This document shows positions 1 through 12,200 of a DNA stretch of 64,000 nucleotides, one piece after another (position 1 is the first letter of the stretch; every line of letters begins with the position of its first letter). A program made the position numbers and the translations under genes. Source of the DNA: Parastagonospora avenae f. sp. tritici 18332-5 (Eukaryota; Ascomycota; Dothideomycetes; Pleosporales; Phaeosphaeriaceae); NCBI GenBank assembly GCA_022559985.1, contig JAFJTR010000099.1, positions 40,893 to 104,892 of the forward strand, in the 5' to 3' direction. Below the pieces are notes generated by a model. That model searched no databases and had not been told where the DNA came from. It saw only the letters and a program-made list of their open reading frames with translations.

Positions 1-2813
1 GCACGTTGCTTCTATCTGAGTTGCTGGCGTGGATGGAACTGTCTGGGATGCGGGCATGGATGGAGCTGTCTGTGCAGCTGGTTGCAATGCTTTAGTTCTC
101 GCTTGCTATAATTGTTCGAGTCGAGCCGGCCGCCGTGGTTGTGTCTGCAGTGTGTCAGTCTGCGGTGATTGAGTTGATCTTGTCCGAGCTGCCGCCTGGC
201 CTGCTTGAGTCGTTTCCGTCCGAGCTTGTAGGACGTCTTCTGTTCGACTCTTCGAATTCCCTTCAACTCTCGCTATTGGTGTGTCCGCCTATTTGGGCTG
301 TGTAGCACTAGTTGTGGGCTTTTTCTTAGCCAACATACTGTTGCCCAAATCAGTATTCTGCGCGGGCCTTGGGTCAAGCCATAAGCCTGGATTGCCAAAA
401 ACATGCCTCTATGATGGCAGCTCGGAATTGGGCTCGTCTGTTGAAGACTCTGACCCAGCCTCTGACCCCGATTCGCTTGATGATTCGACTCCGGTTTCTG
501 GCCTAGCAGTCTCTGTCGCGGGCGTAGTTGTTGGCCCTGTTGCTGGCTGTCAAGAGTTAGTACCGGAAACGTCCACGGGCCTAGCTGATGGCGCAGATGG
601 TGCAGACTGACCCACTGGTACATCTTGCACCGATGTCTCCTCTAGGACTGATCCTGGCACTTGTCCCACAATCCCCGTTGGGGTGGATGTATTAGACTGG
701 ACTGGAGACTTGGGAATTCTAGCTGTCTTGAGGGCAGCTAGAATTCGATCATCAATCGGCTCCGTGTTCGCCGAGATTGTCTGGAAAGGATTGGCACCTA
801 TACTGAGAAGTTCTTCGACCAGTGTGGCCGAGCTAGTCCTCGTCGCTAAGAGGAGAACTTGTGTAAGTCGCTGCGAGGAAAATCCGCCCACTTCAGCAAG
901 GAGGTCGCGCGGCATCTTCCGTATCGCGGGTCGGAAATAAGAACTCCTTTTTACTGCCTTCAAAATCTCCTCATAATCCCAAACAGCCTTCATTGAGTTC
1001 GAAGATGGCCGTGCATCATGAGCTGGAGGTCTTGGTACAGCCACGACAAAGCTGTAAGCGATGTTTGCACCGAATCTACTGACAAGCACAGGAAGATGTA
1101 CTTGCACTACCCGCGTGTCATGAGCCAAGCACTTTAAAAACTCGAAGCACGAGATCTTGACTACCATTTTGGGCGATGAAAGGCAGCAGTGCGCGTAATG
1201 AATGCTTGCCACAATCCTCCACCTCACCGCTGAATAGTGAGCCAACAGCTCTATAGAGCAGCCTGGCAGCCTCTCTGTATCCATTCGAGAGAGTTGTTCG
1301 AAGTGCTGAGAGAGCCGGATGTGGTGGGTGTGCGTCGACGTCTCTCTCGCTGAACGTGACGTTCACATCAGCGCCATTTTGTATGAGAAGCACAACCATG
1401 CCCGGATTTCCTGTTGCAGCGGCGAGCTGGATTGGATATATTCCGCAGTCTTGTTGTACATCGGCGCCATAACTTAAGATTAGCCGAACGAGAGCATAAT
1501 GGTCACTTTTAATGGCCATATGCAGGGCATTGAAGGCATTGAAGGCACAAAATCTGTGCTCATACGCCTGGCAGCAGCAATTTGTGCCTGTGCCCACACA
1601 ATCGCACCCTATGGCCATGCTGTAGAATGGCGCATTTGCCATGAGCAGTCTTGATATCATCGCCGCGTTTGGAGTTATCGACGCTGCCGCTAATGCGCTA
1701 CCCCTCCCAGTATCGCTCATAGCAGTCATGTTCAGGCCCATTTCGCATAGCACATTCACTAAGGGTTCGACTTCCCAAACGATTTCGCAAAGCAATGTCG
1801 CTTCGAAAAATATCAAGGGAACTTGCTTGGCAGACTCAATGAGCTTGGGCGGCTGTGCCAAAGTGTCTTCACGATCTCAGTGCGTCCTAGGAGTACTGCG
1901 TTGTGTAAACTGCACAATATCACTTCTGGAAATCGCCCAGGGTTGGATGCCATGAAGCTTAGAACCTCTCCGAAAAGATCCGAATGACCTCTGTCGAGAG
2001 CGATATCGAAAATCGTGCCTTGGGTTGATTTGATGTGGAAGAAAGGGCGGCCCCAAATGCTTGCATTCCAATCGGTGGCACCCCTCTCCAGGAGAACCTT
2101 GAAAAGACTCCTGTCATCTTGAGACACAGCGAGCTCCAGCGCAGTCATTGGACTGGGACCTTCCATAGTTTTTACACGAAGGTTGATGTCGGCACTCATG
2201 CCGAGAAGTAGTTCGACCAGAGATTCGCGTCCGAATTGTGCTGCTAGGTGTAGTAGCTTCTCCGCCAACGCATTCGAGGTCTCAAGATCCCTACGAAGTA
2301 CGCCCTCGAGCGTAAGCTGGTACTCTGAGTCTTCGATGAGATTCATGACAATGCTCCCCATCCTGGGGACTTCAAAATTGTTCGACATCGATGCGACGAT
2401 CAACTGCATAAGATCAACCCCGGACATTGCTTGCGATATTGCCAAAACGGTAGCGCCACCGGGGCTTCGAACTTCTTTACTTTCGCTATCAGTGAAAGAC
2501 AGATATGTTGTAGGATCGTCCAGCAGTGGTTGCACTTCGGGTTCAACTATACGTAACATCCTCTTCGAATTGTCCATTCGGGACTGGATGACCTTACGTG
2601 GCCTCGAAGAGTCCGCTTGATCCCACATGAAATGAGTCACTGTGGGTACCTGGTTCGATTTACTGTTGTGGTGTGAATTTACGTTTTCTTGAAGCCTTGG
2701 GTGGCCATGGCGGCCATGACTTCGCTCAGCGACTTGCCTTGACTGAGGTAAAGGTTCACAATCGTATCTCTGTGCAAGTCCCACTTGTCATCCAAAGCTG
2801 GGCGCTTGGGCAT
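1..2813 (-). pseudogene. Clr5-domain ankyrin-repeat protein, broken, 3' end beyond window
   Basis: The ATG at 2811-2813 opens a short exon ending at 2683 (donor GTAAAT). It encodes a typical Clr5 domain: a Trp-containing start, an LY segment and the EVMAAMATQGF stretch. After the intron the frame gives at least four ankyrin-like units (for example LLHLAAQFGRESLVELLL and IQLAAATGNPGMVVLLI). Clr5-ankyrin proteins are a large, variable family in filamentous fungi and are thought to act through protein contacts; the partner here is unknown. The frame breaks at an AAA run (1860-1862) and an AAAAA run (1136-1140). One consistent frame then continues to the left edge as a Thr/Ser/Pro/Gln-rich tail, interrupted by TGA at 550-552 and TAG at 409-411, 289-291 and 106-108. 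I read it as a decayed gene. If the stops were real ends, the product would stop at 550. Confidence 0.7.
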
Positions 2814-5013
2814 TATGCTGTCACTCACGAAAACGATGAGCTGGCTCAGGCTGTAGCAGTTGCGTCGCCCGGCCTTGTGCTGTTCAGGCTATGTACCGTA
2901 GAAATTTCGAAAAAGACCAGACGGAAACGTAAGTCGTTCAGCGTGTGGAGAGCGTGGTTCGACAGGACCGCAGTGAGAGAGGTTGATGCCAGGCGAAAGA
3001 AATACTGACCATCAGGCAAACGGTGAGCGCATACAAGGCGTTGTGATTCGCTGCTGCCAAAACCTTCTTCGGTTCTGATTGGCCGTGCAGTGGAAGCCAC
3101 TTCAGGGCTTCCAGTACGTGCATGTCAGCAAGTATGCAGAACGCATCAGGGATTGGTGAGAGCCAGGATCTGCGTTTCTGCGGACGATTGCCATCGGTAT
3201 ATGCCACTTTCTGCATACTCGTTCCGGTTGACACGCACCGTGATGTTACTAGAGGTGACAGCTTCATCTGCGCCACCTTTGTAGACGTAGCTAGACGTCA
3301 ATTGGACGCAACCATAATCCGGCCATGCAGCTTCTTGAAAGTGTTTCCTACACGGGACTTGAGGCATATAAGATAGTCTCTCACACCAACCCCGGTGAGT
3401 AAATACAACCTTCCTTGAACAATCTCAAGAACATCTGGAACCCCATACCATCGACTCCTTTGGACCTCAGCTATGCCACTTGACGAACAAAGCACTATCG
3501 CTCTCATCGCGCTCATCGTATCATTTCCGCCAACCACATGGGTTTTGTGCAGTGGACACACACGATATTGGCTTCGCAACCGTTACCGTAAGTGTCTTAC
3601 TAGACAACCACAGCTTTACGCATTGACAAATCCACATAGCCCTTCTTCCCAGAAACACTGACGACCTCTTTTTCGAGGGTTTGATCATGATGCATCGTCC
3701 ACGGTCGCGAGTGCGAACGTTCGAGAGTCATAGCTCAGTGAGGGTCACAGAGCTTGCCGACGCTGACGGTCAAAGTACGCCGAGGGGAGTGATGTTGACG
3801 GAGTAGTATGGCGATTGAGAGGCCGATAGAAAGTGGTCAATTACGTCATAATTGTTAGCGGGAAGGTGTTGAAAATGTACACAGGCTGGGGATCTATCGG
3901 ATACAGGAGAGATTTGGATGAGTAGAGATCGCTTGCTATAGCTTTACATGCGCGCCCTGCTTAGAATTTATTGAACAATACCAATGTGCAAACATGACTT
4001 CGCATCAAAGAGGCGACGATCACGAAGTTCCAGTGAAAGCCGAAAAGGGGAGGGTGATGTGACGAAAGCAGCGATTCCGTGGCGATGCCGACATGCCTCT
4101 GGTGGCATTCTTTGCACTAACTAAGGGACCAGGCTCTGTTAGAAAGCTCTTCTTGATGTATTGATGTACCTAAGTAGAGACCGTGGTTATCATCGATGCT
4201 TCTCAGGCCCAGAGCCGATGCGAGGAAGAGGAGATAGATAGCATTCGTGGGAGCCGAGGCGAATAAGGGAATTTGCGATGCGTATCTCAGGCTCTTTCAT
4301 TGCGATGGGTCCCGCCAAGGGGTAATGTTGATGAAAGATAAGGTAGTCAGGAGTTTTTCCAGGCCGGCCAGTGCGCCACATTTCCGAAGGGCTATTCCCA
4401 AAGGAGGTAGCACGGCTACCATTGGTCAAACATTTTGGACGCCACAGAGAAGCCCAAGTTCTACGGTGTCAAGAGCACGACAAGACCGCACAGTGTCACG
4501 GTGAAAGTCTCCATGTCGACCCCGCGAATGTCAAACATACAAACATCTGATGCAACCTTCTGCTTCAACCGCGCGGTGCCGTCGGAGCCGTTCCACGCTA
4601 CTTGGCAGAGTCCCGTGACCCTGGACCCGCGCTGGCACCGCGCCACTGGGCAGACCCACGCCATTCTTCGGCCACCCTAACCTTCGCCACTACCGTCTGA
4701 TTCGCTTCGCAGACAGCAGCAAAGCCACCGGAGTGCTCGATTGAGCCTAATGGCCAGCAGCGCGGACGTGTCGATGCGCCGCAACAGGCAGAGCGACCGC
4801 CAAGGCTAATCTCGCCGCGCTGCCCTAGGGTCCTTTCCAGCATGGGGCGTGCTGGGGCTGACGGCTGACGGACCTGGCCTCAACCGTGCTTTAAAAGTGC
4901 AGAGGCCCCGGACTTTCTGAGGCGCTGCCCCCCTAAACGACGACGCCCTCTTCGTCAGCCTCTCATCCCATCGCTCTCCAGGCTTTCGAAGACAATCTCG
5001 GGTGCCATTCAGG
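2814..5013. other. intergenic region, no supported gene
   Basis: Several overlapping open frames of 60-117 codons lie on both strands, but none shows a recognisable domain, a consistent splice pattern or clear coding bias. The minus-strand frames at 2846-3579 could be upstream exons of the ankyrin gene. I do not favour this because the Clr5 exon has its own well-placed ATG. The stretch 4,900-5,013 is the likely leader of the GT34 gene. Confidence 0.4.
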
Positions 5014-6213
5014 ATGGTCTTGTTATCTTCGGCCGGAGGGCGGAACCCGCTATTCGCGCTTGCTGCGAGCGCCGGCGCGATGCTCATCTTCATCTTTGCA
5101 TTCTTGGCTTGGCAGAGTCCCTCGAAGATCCCCTTCACTCGACCAAACCCGCCGCACATGTCGGAGACGTACGTTGACTCTTTTCGACTCTCAAGGAGCG
5201 CGCCGGTGGCGTAGAGAAACTGCTAGCCCCTGACCAGTCACTGATTATACCTGTGCAGGCCGATCCACGCCGAGAAGGCACCCACGTCCATCAACGATAT
5301 CATTCGAACGCTGTATGCGCCACTCAAGGCCGAGCCCACTGAGCCCTTCATCCGCGAGCCCAATGGCAGCCACATTGAACTACCACCGAATCCCCGTTAC
5401 AAGAAACCACTCGGCAGCGAAATCTTGATTCTTGATCTTGAGACACGCCCATTGCAAAGCACCGACGATTTCCAGAGGGGCGAGTATGAGTGGCGCAATA
5501 TCAACCACGTCTCTGGTGGAATTTTCAACCACTACACATATGCGCTCATCCACGGCTACGACTACAAGTTCATTCATGCTTCCAACTTTGAAGACCGACA
5601 CGCAACATGGATCAAGCCTTCAGCACTGGCGAATCACATCAAGAACTACAAGTACATCATTTTTCTCGATGCCGATGCTGCTTTCCGCTTCCTCCATGTA
5701 CCCATCGAGTGGATGCTGAATTACTGGGAAATCAAAAAGAGTGATGCTATCACAATGGCCAAGGATCCATGGGACCCCAAGTCCCCCCAATACAACTCAG
5801 ATCGCTTCAACCGCACATACACCAACACTGGCTTCATGATTGTCCAAAACACACCACAGACGCTGCCTATCCTCAAGGCGTGGCACGAATGCCCAGATGA
5901 CGTACGATACGCAAACTGCTCGCAGTGGAAGACTCCTAGGTTCCATGAGCAGTCCGCGTTTGGCGAATACATCCGTTATGACTATGAGCCCTACATTAAG
6001 GAACTTGACTGTGGCCAAGCAAACGGCTTCCCGGGTGTCGAGGTCAGCAATTGCCAGGGCAAGCTCATCCGCCACTACTGGTTCGAAAAGCATTTGGTAA
6101 AGGACGACTTCCAGCAAAACATGATGAACGCCATCACAATGCCTATTCAAAAGCTCTTCGCTGAAAACATTGGTCATATCATTACGAAGACTGAAGAGAA
6201 TGTGATACATTAA
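5014..6213 (+). CDS. GT34 family galactosyl/mannosyltransferase, type II membrane protein
   Basis: Two exons, 5014-5168 and 5259-6213 (intron GTACGT...GTGCAG, phase checked), give 369 residues. A single hydrophobic segment near residues 12-33 predicts a type II Golgi anchor with a lumenal catalytic domain. The domain matches the GMA12/MNN10/MNN11 family (GT34): the metal-binding LDADAAF is at about residues 188-194, followed by NTGFMIVQNT, FHEQSAFGEY and a C-terminal region ending near RHYWFEKH. Enzymes of this family add alpha-linked galactose or mannose from sugar nucleotides to N- or O-glycans in the Golgi. The exact donor and linkage cannot be read from sequence. Start chosen at the first ATG; an upstream in-frame GTG is ignored. 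The gene ends in TAA and is intact. Confidence 0.9.
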
Positions 6214-7306
6214 CACTTCAACTCTTTATTACTATTTTCGCTATTATTTTGCCCTATATTGAAAGAGAAGGGGACGTGGAGTGTTGCATAGCATAGCGTT
6301 GCATGGTTATGGCGTTCTTGGTTTTTTGGGGGGTCGGAATTGGTCAAGACCTGGGTTTGTCCTCCGGGGGCCCCCGGCTTCGGCATGCTATCGCATCAAC
6401 CTGGGTTTCGCGACGCGAAGATACCCTACACGAATAATCGACTGACGACGCTTCGTTACGCGGTTTCGTTTCTGTATCACGATAAACAACCATTTCGTAC
6501 AACGCTCGCTTGCCAACTTGGTGACGGTCGGGAACCACATGGCTACTACATTTTCATTGCTCCATATTGTACAACAGAGCGGCTTTACAGCAGTCATCTC
6601 CGTGTCTTCGAGCGGATGTGCGCCTTCGTTGGCACCTGCCATCTGGATTGCAGTTCCACCACTGCTAGCCTCAGCATGTCACCAGCCCTCGCGTGCCAAG
6701 CCGCTATCCAGAACATGATGTCAGCGATCCGCATGCACACCACCGCCTCGAAAGAAGGAATGCCAGTCACCCGCTCGGATGATCTCCGTCGCATATCGCT
6801 GCCGCTCGAGGCATGCATTCATTGGATCGGCAATAATCTTGAATATCGCGAGAGCCGGGCTCCAAACTCAAATTTTTGAGCCTCCGGGAAGATGTAGAGA
6901 ATTCGACAACAAGCGATTAGGTTTCAGCCATCGGCATGCGGCGCATCGTGGCGCATCGCTGGACAGATCCGGTCGCCTGTTACCTTCTAGCCACACTCAA
7001 ATTGAAGACCGAGTTTGCGTTCTTTGATCTGGCGTAGACGTCTTTTTGGAAACTTCATGGCCCAGGAGAGCAGTCGTCCCACAGCAGACTCACAATCTTT
7101 TCGCCGCTTATCGTTAAGAATACGACTCAGGCCAGTCAAAACTATGTAATACATGAATCAATACTATCAATTAATACACCTCTCTCCCGCTCACCGCCAC
7201 CTTCAAAATCGAGAGTATTTGGCTACCCACTCAATTATCAAGGATTTTGCGACTGCTAACTACCACCCTGACGATCAAACAACTCCTCATCTCGAAACAC
7301 TCACTT
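6214..7306. other. intergenic region, no supported gene
   Basis: A 179-codon open frame on the plus strand (6340-6879) and several minus-strand frames overlap here. None has a recognisable domain or a convincing start context, so nothing is called. The plus-strand frame at 7153-7488 is the antisense of the pseudogene that follows. Confidence 0.4.
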
Positions 7307-7973
7307 CTACTCATCCGGCTCAAGTCCCAACTTCGTCATCTCTCCAAACAATCTCATCGCCTCCCTCGCCTCCACAGTTCCCAATCCTCTCCCTCTTAAA
7401 CTCCCACATCTTCTTGACCTCACTCTCCCCCTTCTCGTCCAGAATATACTCATTCAAAATCCTCAAAAACTCCTCCGCATTTCCATAATCCACCCTCGGC
7501 TTAGGTTCTGGTCACGCCGATGGCGCCCTCATTTTCACCGGCTTCGTCCCCGCCCTCGGAAACACCAGCTTCTCGCTCGAACTCGAGCTCTGGCGCCGCG
7601 GGACTACAAGTCGTGGCGAGAGTAAGTGCATGCGGCGCGATTGGCGGAGGGAGGGCGGTGGGCATGGGGGTGGTGGGGTAGACTTGGAGAGGTTGGTTGG
7701 TGTCGAGGGTAAAGGTTTCAAGAGGAGTGGGCTGTTGAAGAGGGAGGGGTTTGCGTTTTATGGTGAAGCGTTCTGAGGGAGGCGGGGCGATGGGTTGGCA
7801 TGGGGAGCTGGTGGTGTGGCGGGCGGGGTTGCGTAGGGTGAGTGGGCGTGTTTGTGGAAGGCGGCCGGACTTGTTGTGGCGGACAGTGATCCCGCATATT
7901 GTGGTGGAGTGCCGGGGGTGAAGTAACTTTCTGATGGATGGATGTGTGGGGTTGCATTTGGTGTATGCGGCAT
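7307..7973 (-). pseudogene. unknown Pro/Ser/Thr-rich protein with charged C-terminus, broken
   Basis: One reading frame from the ATG at 7971-7973 keeps coding character through two stops: TAA at 7758-7760 (preceded by NASP, followed by NANPSL) and TGA at 7512-7514 (preceded by MRAPSA, followed by PEPKPRVDYGNAEEF). It then needs a one-base shift at a CCC run (7380-7382) to continue as VEAREAMRLFGEMTKLG and finish with TAG at 7307-7309. The C-terminal part is rich in Glu, Lys and Arg and probably helical; the N-terminal 120 residues are low complexity. I do not recognise the family. Restoring CAA and CGA at the two stops would make the frame open, which fits C-to-T decay. An intron cannot remove both stops without losing the coding-like segments. 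Confidence 0.5.
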
Positions 7974-8668
7974 AGATGTCTACGCTGCGGCTAAAGCATG
8001 TTTCCGAGTATCGTGAAGGTCTGTGCAATGAACTGCCTGTTTGGGAATATGGTAGTACTTGCTTCAGTCACTGTCAGTTGACTTCACGAGGTCTGACTGT
8101 TGATTGAAGGCGAATGCGTAATGTTTACTGTCGGATCATAAGTATCGACGATATGTTAGCTACGCGATCAGGCGCACTAATCTCAGTCACGCGAACGAGC
8201 GCTCAGACCAGAACTCCTAAGCCCTCCCTTCTGTAGTTCTCCTTCGTACATCAATCAATCAGAACAATCACCGAATAGAATGCATTCCTAGTAATCGTTA
8301 TTTCCCTTTTCGCACTCAGGGCAAAGATAACCAACATCTACAATGATTAAATTTCAAGTACATGTAGAGGATAGATCCGAGCGCGAAGCCGAAGCCTGCT
8401 ACCTAAGTCTATAATATGCCAGCTGATGATTCGAGATCGGGTATATGTGCATCCGTTGAGCGCCGTCGCTAATACCGCTGCGCTGATGTGAACGCCAGAG
8501 AGATGTACCAGATATCCGGAAATATAAAAAAAATTCTAAATGTATGCGCCCTCCCATAGCCCCATGATTCGCCATATCCAATGCAAAGCGCGCTCTGCAA
8601 CATCAGCATATGCGCAACGTTGGCCTACACCCAACATGTGAGCTGCGCCCGGCGACATAGCACGTAAA
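7974..8668. other. intergenic region, nothing recognised
   Basis: This 695-base stretch lies upstream of the broken gene at 7.3-8.0 kb and downstream of the 2EXR-like gene. It holds only open frames of about 60 codons. It probably contains the promoter of the former and the 3' untranslated region of the latter. Confidence 0.4.
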
Positions 8669-9799
8669 TCACACAAGATGACCTAGGTGGTGTCGACTCA
8701 GCAGCAAGTCAGGTGCGAAGTTAGTCATGTAAGTGACATCTTCGTCAGTTGCAATATGATGAGCGACCTCCTTCAGATTGCGCATAAAAGCCCGAGATTC
8801 CTCCTGTGACACATCCTCCATCTCATCGTCCGCGTCAAGAGCCTCCAGATCATCCATCATGTCCTCCTCATTTCCTTGCTCTTCCTGGGTGGAGGCAGAC
8901 CACTCCTCGATATCGTCTTCGGTGAAAAATGGCTGTTCGCTTGTGTCGATGTCATGCGCGAATGATTCATCGTGGTCCTCTTCTTCTTTATCGTCGGAGC
9001 CTAGCTCGAATGAAGACACGGAGAATGTGTCGAGATCTGCGAATGCCGAGCAGAGGGACGAGGGAAGTGAAGATGGGGTAGACGCAGGTGATGTTGAAAA
9101 TGCGTCGCATTGCATGTCCGAGGTTTCCTCATGGGTCAGACCCAAGGTCGACAGGTGTGCGCTGGAATAGCGACCGGAGAGTTGGCGTTCGAGCAGGGCG
9201 AAGTCATGCGTAGGGATGCCGCCTGAATGAAATTCAAGGCAGGGCCCGAACTCGGCCTGTAAGGTTTGGGCGACGCCGGGAGCGAACCAAGCAGACTCAA
9301 AGGCTATGCGAAAGACTTTGGCGACATTGCTCAGGAGAACATTTCGGATCGCTATGGTAATGGGATGAGAGCCGCCCATGATGGAGTCATCCACGCGAGA
9401 GTTCAGGACATGAGACAGTGAGGAACCGATGAACAGATTGAGCTTATCGAATCGTGCGCCAACGCATGCCAGGGCTGCGATAGCGGTTGCTGCCTGGTGT
9501 GTCCGCTGCGAGGTGGGCGGACCGGTAAGTGCATAGATATCTAGCCGCTTCAGATATCGAAGATACTTGTCGGCAATCGGTGGGAGGATGGAGGCGATGT
9601 CAGTCGTTGCTGAGGGTATATCGACAGCGATGACATTGTGTTGGTAAAAGTATGATGATGATTCTTCATGAAGCAGCTTGGAGACGGAAAACATGGCTAG
9701 TTCATGTGGGATGCGACGCTGAGAGTTGTTCTCACAGCTCAGGAGCTCATCGTAGCAAGCATTCCTAAGCTCAGAAGGTAGGTTGGTAAAAGAGGCCAT
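8669..9799 (-). CDS. 2EXR/F-box-like protein of unknown function
   Basis: Single-exon frame. I choose the ATG at 9797-9799 (376 residues) because the family motif LPSELRNACYDELL starts six residues later. An in-frame ATG at 10,090 would add 97 low-complexity residues and is less likely. The LPxExRNxxY motif followed by a hydrophobic-rich middle is typical of the large 2EXR/F-box-like family of Pezizomycotina, whose biochemical role is unknown. The last 130 residues are strongly acidic (Asp/Glu/Ser-rich, for example around 8,780-9,000) and probably disordered. No transmembrane segment or signal peptide is visible. The gene is intact, unlike its relative at 12.2-12.8 kb. Confidence 0.65.
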   Translation of the reverse strand: MASFTNLPSELRNACYDELLSCENNSQRRIPHELAMFSVSKLLHEESSSYFYQHNVIAVDIPSATTDIASILPPIADKYLRYLKRLDIYALTGPPTSQRTHQAATAIAALACVGARFDKLNLFIGSSLSHVLNSRVDDSIMGGSHPITIAIRNVLLSNVAKVFRIAFESAWFAPGVAQTLQAEFGPCLEFHSGGIPTHDFALLERQLSGRYSSAHLSTLGLTHEETSDMQCDAFSTSPASTPSSLPSSLCSAFADLDTFSVSSFELGSDDKEEEDHDESFAHDIDTSEQPFFTEDDIEEWSASTQEEQGNEEDMMDDLEALDADDEMEDVSQEESRAFMRNLKEVAHHIATDEDVTYMTNFAPDLLLSRHHLGHLV

Positions 9800-12200
9800 G
9801 GTTGAGGAAGTTGACGTCCAATCTATGGCGGCGCTGTCGTGTTGATGCCGAGTGGAGGCAAGAGGGGATTGCGAGATGTGCAGGGTAATTGGGTTGTGGG
9901 CGGCCAAAGGCGTTTGTAAAAGGTCCGGTGGCGTAGCGTCGCGGCGTGATGGAACAAGTGAAAGTTCGGTAGCCGTGCTGAAGGGGGACACCGACTTTAA
10001 ATACTCGTCACGCGTTGAGGAAAAGTGGCTGCCTTGTGGGGAGGGCACACGCACGCTTGATAGAACAGGACGAGACACGGTTGCAAGCAAGAAGAGCTGC
10101 CCGACGCGTGGATGAAAAGGTCATCGAAGTTTCGAGGCAGGTTCCTGGTTAAGGACTTCGCTGCGCGTTTTACCAGGTGCAACTCGGGAATCGTTAGGTA
10201 CACTAAGTAAGCGAGCGCTATGTGAATGGTCACCTTGATTATATGTGCATCCACACTTTACGAAGCATTCAAGGGGATATTGAACGTGCCGAGATCCTGC
10301 CTTCCATGAGACGGTTTCTAATGTTGTCTGTAGACGCACACGAGCCGCAGCAGATGACTCAATCAAGTTCACAGTCGGTGAACGCCAGTCATGCATCATG
10401 GTAGTCTGAGGCTTAAATTTGTGGCGACAAGGTGATCCAAGACTGCCGTATTGGATGGGCTCACGGTGCAGCGGCGTCATCACCGCCTCGTTCAGTCGCC
10501 CTTCCTGGCCAGATGTGGATTGCGTCCTCAGTTGGCATCCTTCCGCTGTCATCTGAGGGGTGTCCACGTTACACGAATCGATACTAGCTGCGGGGCGGCC
10601 AGCTGACCTGCCCGAGCCGCATGCCTGTCACCAGCAGCCCTACCCGCCACCTAAATGTCCTGCATGCGCCCATCATGGTGCGCTATGTCACACTCTACCA
10701 AGTATTGGTCTTTGTCTGCTTTCTCCATGTCGAACTATCTGATGGAAACTCCGTTTCGGCCTGGGGGAGCCCCGATGTTGCCTGAAGTTGGACCTGGGTA
10801 CGTGGCTCCTGCGCCAACCAAAGTACGATGCATCATACGTGGTTCATGGAAGAAATGTGCCCCGCTAAGTGAAAAGGCGTTTGGTCGACGTTAGGCAGTA
10901 GCGATATGTCGAGTCGCGTCGTAAGACATGCAGAGCGAGTGCGGCAATAGCGGCAAGATTGAAAATCTTTCATAATACGACTCTCCATGGTTGAATGTGC
11001 AAAAGCGCACAAGGGAAATGAATGTGTAAGTGTTGAAGACACCGAGTGAATTCTGCAAGATTTGCCGCTTTGTCAGCGACGCTAAGCTATCGATAAGCCA
11101 CCTGCTTCACGTGTGCGCCCTTCCATGTGCCTTCTTCACTCATTCCAGCTGCGTCGCTCAGATGGGGCTGTTATATCACTCCAGCTACTCTTTCATCAGC
11201 TGGCACTACAAAACGTGTCATGAGTCATCGCATGGCGCACAATTCAGGAATATGACACTGCGGTCTACAAGCGTCAACCCGTCACTCACCCCGACATGAA
11301 GGCCTCACAGGCTCGAAGCTGGTGGTTCCAAGGTGGTGCTCGCGTCCGCCGAATGTACGGACTTCGTTCGTTTCACTTCGGGACGTTTGCCGGTCATTCA
11401 AATGCCCCGGCTCCTCCGCATTACGGTAACCGGACTCATTTTCCCCTAGCGTCCGGGAATAGGATGCGGCGCATATCCCTTCGGTCTGCCTAATATATAC
11501 TGAGGCAAACTGTTGATGAGGCCGCTTCACGAAGCAAGTCTGTATTTACAACTCCAGTTTCAGGCCCCGGGAGACTGTTCATTTGATGCAACCACAGTCC
11601 GCAACAAACAAATCAAATATGCCTCTTATAAAGACCCACTTACCTATCTAGGTAGGAGTTAAACCTCTACGGGTAACTACTAGGCCTAAGCAGGTAATCA
11701 ATCAAATCAAATATGGCCTCTCTGGGCCCACTTAATTGATTGTTGCGGAGTCTAGATGCAACGCACCACGTTGGCAAAGTATGCGAAATGTTAAGTTGTC
11801 TAACCTCAAAATCATCCCTAGCACTTTTTTATTTACTGATAAGTTGTCAAGTGTATCCAGGCTCGTATACAAGAAGCCGGTTGTCCTATGACAGTAGGCC
11901 GAGTTCAGGTAGAGCGCGCCAGAAGGCGAACACAATCCAGTGTCGAACTGCCTTTTCTCACATCCGTGAAGACACAAAGGTCCCCGTAACCTCTACCTTC
12001 GCGTTTACCGTGCTCATCTCTTTTCTGAGCTCCTCCAGGGTCTGCTCTATTTCTGAGCAATAATCTCCCGCATATTTAGCAGGCACCTTCGTGCCACGCA
12101 CATGCACGCGCCTCAATCCGACCAATCCAGCAAAATCGCCTAGGCCTAACGTGATCAGCCAGGGAGATATACCCCAAAGACCGTAGCGCCAACCTTCGTC
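9800..12200. other. long intergenic region with one short direct repeat
   Basis: No gene is supported. The open frames (for example 10121-10567 on the minus strand, 148 codons) lack domains and overlap one another on both strands. The only structure I see is an imperfect direct repeat near 11.6-11.7 kb, listed separately. Confidence 0.4.
11611..11734. repeat. imperfect direct repeat of about 30 bp
   Basis: The block starting AATCAAATATGCCTCT at 11611 recurs as AATCAAATATGGCCTCT at 11705. Both copies continue to CCCACTTA (ends near 11642 and 11734). The spacer contains the palindrome CCTATCTAGGTAGG. This could be a footprint of a small element, but no target-site duplication is obvious. Confidence 0.5.

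Noticed and set aside
6340..6879. 179-codon plus-strand frame
   Set aside because: No domain, poor start context and competing frames on the other strand; no evidence of coding.
10121..10567. 148-codon minus-strand frame upstream of the 2EXR-like gene
   Set aside because: No recognisable motif, mixed composition, and no splice link to a neighbour.
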